Part shown: positions 63,177 to 64,000 of the stretch, piece by piece | Numbering within the stretch: position 1 is the stretch's first letter | How the letters are laid out: the number at the start of each line of letters is the position of its first letter | Assembly (NCBI GenBank): GCA_029262995.1 | Contig: JAJCYH010000009.1 | Location: 1-64,000 of the forward strand | DNA: 64,000 nt | Origin: Saprospiraceae bacterium | Lineage (GTDB): Bacteria; Bacteroidota; Bacteroidia; Chitinophagales; Saprospiraceae | Reading direction: 5' to 3' | Program-made: the position numbers and the translations under genes | Notes under the pieces: generated by a model | What the model saw: the letters and a program-made list of their open reading frames with translations, nothing else | Databases searched by the model: none | What the model was told of the DNA's origin: nothing

Positions 63177-63853
63177 TAACTTAAATTCGAACTTAATGTT
63201 GAAACCATATTATCTAAATGTTGGTCATAGTGCTTTCTTTGATATTGCATAACCCATCTTGGATGTGGTAATGCAATCACTTCTTCAAACCATCTATATT
63301 GATCATTTAACTTTTTCAGGATTTTGTAGTTTTTACCCTTCCCCAATGAATAGATTTTATCGCGATACAATGGAAAAGTCAATTGTTCTTCCATTTTCTT
63401 AACAATAAATTCTTTTAGTCCGTTGTACAATTCATCACTGTCATAGTAATTGTAATTCTTCTGATTTTTAACAAACCCCAATGGAGATATTGAGCTAACA
63501 TAAAAGTTATTATAGAATATTCTAACGCCACCAAATCGTTTCATTAAATCGTACATCAAAATAGAAGACAATTCCTTTTTCTTTTCAAACGCATTTTCAA
63601 GCCCACATTCGTATTCTAAATGATAAGGATCTGTAAAGGGTATTCCAGTAATACCTGCGCCAAATCGACCTGGATTAATGCCACATAAAAAATACCGCTT
63701 TCTCCTATCTGTATAATACTTTTGATAAAACTGCTTCATACAATGGATTACTGTATCCTCGTTATACGGATATATTATTTTTATGCCTTCTGGCAAATCA
63801 AACTCTTGTGGCAGCCTACTATAAAAATTCAATATGCTTTGCGCAAAATTCAT
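63173..63853 (-). CDS. SMUG2/DUF4918-type uracil-DNA glycosylase superfamily protein
   Basis: 226 residues. The segment RYFLCGINPGRFGAGITGIPFTDP is the family signature. It corresponds to the uracil-binding GINPG motif of the UDG superfamily, followed by the SMUG-like AGITG loop. YNNFYVSSISPLGF lies in the middle and LPHPRWVMQY near the end; HPR matches the second motif (HPSP-like). Enzymes of this branch excise uracil or its derivatives from DNA. The activity of DUF4918 is not well defined. Its 3' end overlaps the TonB receptor gene by 4 bp. It is a minus-strand single gene. Confidence 0.85.
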   Translation of the reverse strand: MNFAQSILNFYSRLPQEFDLPEGIKIIYPYNEDTVIHCMKQFYQKYYTDRRKRYFLCGINPGRFGAGITGIPFTDPYHLEYECGLENAFEKKKELSSILMYDLMKRFGGVRIFYNNFYVSSISPLGFVKNQKNYNYYDSDELYNGLKEFIVKKMEEQLTFPLYRDKIYSLGKGKNYKILKKLNDQYRWFEEVIALPHPRWVMQYQRKHYDQHLDNMVSTLSSNLSY

Positions 63854-63937
63854 TGCAAGAAATTAACAAGATCCAAAATAAAGGAAGACCTGACTTTTAA
63901 GCAACACCAATATTACAAAAGCTTACATCAGTATAAT

Positions 63938-63981
63938 ATGCCCCAATAGATATTCAAATGCTTGAAAATCTATTGGGGCAT
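63938..63981. repeat. Long inverted repeat with no T-run, near the window end
   Basis: ATGCCCCAATAGAT (63938-63951) and ATCTATTGGGGCAT (63968-63981) are perfect 14-bp complements. Inside them a second pair TTCAA / TTGAA extends the stem around a small ATGC loop. Neither strand has a T-run after the stem, so it is not a standard rho-independent terminator. It may be a bidirectional terminator of genes to the right, or an operator. Confidence 0.6.
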
Positions 63982-64000
63982 TAATAACCATAATGACCGC

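Noticed and set aside
1-64000. tRNA, rRNA, CRISPR, IS element or prophage
   Set aside because: I looked for T-loop strings, repeat-spacer patterns, transposase motifs and integrase motifs and saw none. A tRNAscan-SE or CRISPR search would be needed to be certain.

Overview
The window is chromosomal DNA from a member of the Bacteroidota. The evidence is: AT-rich sequence; promoter boxes of the TTG / TAnnTTTG type rather than the sigma70 type; type IX secretion sorting domains (type A on the S8 protease at 25593-27365, type B or gliding-motility type on 34888-36999); an orphan BatE-like protein; FtsK, Prc, RsmI and OstA-like proteins of the Bacteroidota type; and a carboxypeptidase-regulatory-like TonB receptor. 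A saprospirian or chitinophagal relative would fit the secreted low-complexity proteins and the mixed T9SS substrates, but I cannot settle the class from this stretch. I see no rRNA, tRNA, CRISPR array, prophage or insertion sequence. Most of the window is core genome with short intergenic gaps.

Layout. 1-5.3 kb: minus-strand envelope genes (small secreted protein, BI-1/YccA protein, M48 protease, FadL-type porin, and a strongly charge-segregated secreted protein). 5.6-12.5 kb: plus-strand proS, a candidate structured small RNA on the minus strand, nadA, a sensor-like propeller protein, a DUF6089-type outer membrane protein, yjbQ and a LysE exporter. 12.6-18.6 kb: prc, an OmpA-family protein and uvrB on the minus strand, with a small Cys-rich lipoprotein between them. 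18.7-24.3 kb: porin-like protein, alpha/beta hydrolase, CtpA-type protease, tsaB and two paralogous cysteine-free ArsR regulators. 24.4-28 kb: dksA-like/lspA, an S8 protease with a T9SS tail and a CPBP membrane protease. 28.2-34.7 kb: UvrD/PcrA helicase, an OmpA lipoprotein, a sulfatase-fold enzyme and rsmI. 34.9-41.6 kb: a large T9SS adhesin-like protein, lptC, lipoproteins, a LolA-like carrier and a CvpA-like protein. 41.6-50.1 kb: ftsK, a saccharopine dehydrogenase-like protein, a DUF1415 protein, and a minus-strand operon of a Dna2-like nuclease-helicase, a low-molecular-weight tyrosine phosphatase and an acylphosphatase. 50.2-64 kb: a two-motif aspartyl protease, rplU and an unusual rpmA, BatE/OstA-like/CAP genes, a very large FG-GAP/UnbV lipoprotein, a TonB-dependent receptor and a SMUG2-like glycosylase.

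How the genes fit together. Two envelope themes recur. One is LPS/outer-membrane building (LptC, OstA-like, LolA-like, FadL-type porins, OmpA proteins). The other is envelope proteolysis (M48, Prc, CtpA, S8, CPBP, retropepsin-PDZ, LspA). The items most worth a second look are the bL27 protein carrying a KATPK-rich linker and a C-terminal helix-hairpin-helix domain, the candidate minus-strand RNA behind proS, the ArsR pair with a 20-bp inverted repeat and three copies of a 12-bp motif between the genes, the nuclease-helicase operon, and the CPBP protease whose frame runs upstream of every canonical start codon. I did not find a convincing multi-gene defence or mobile system.
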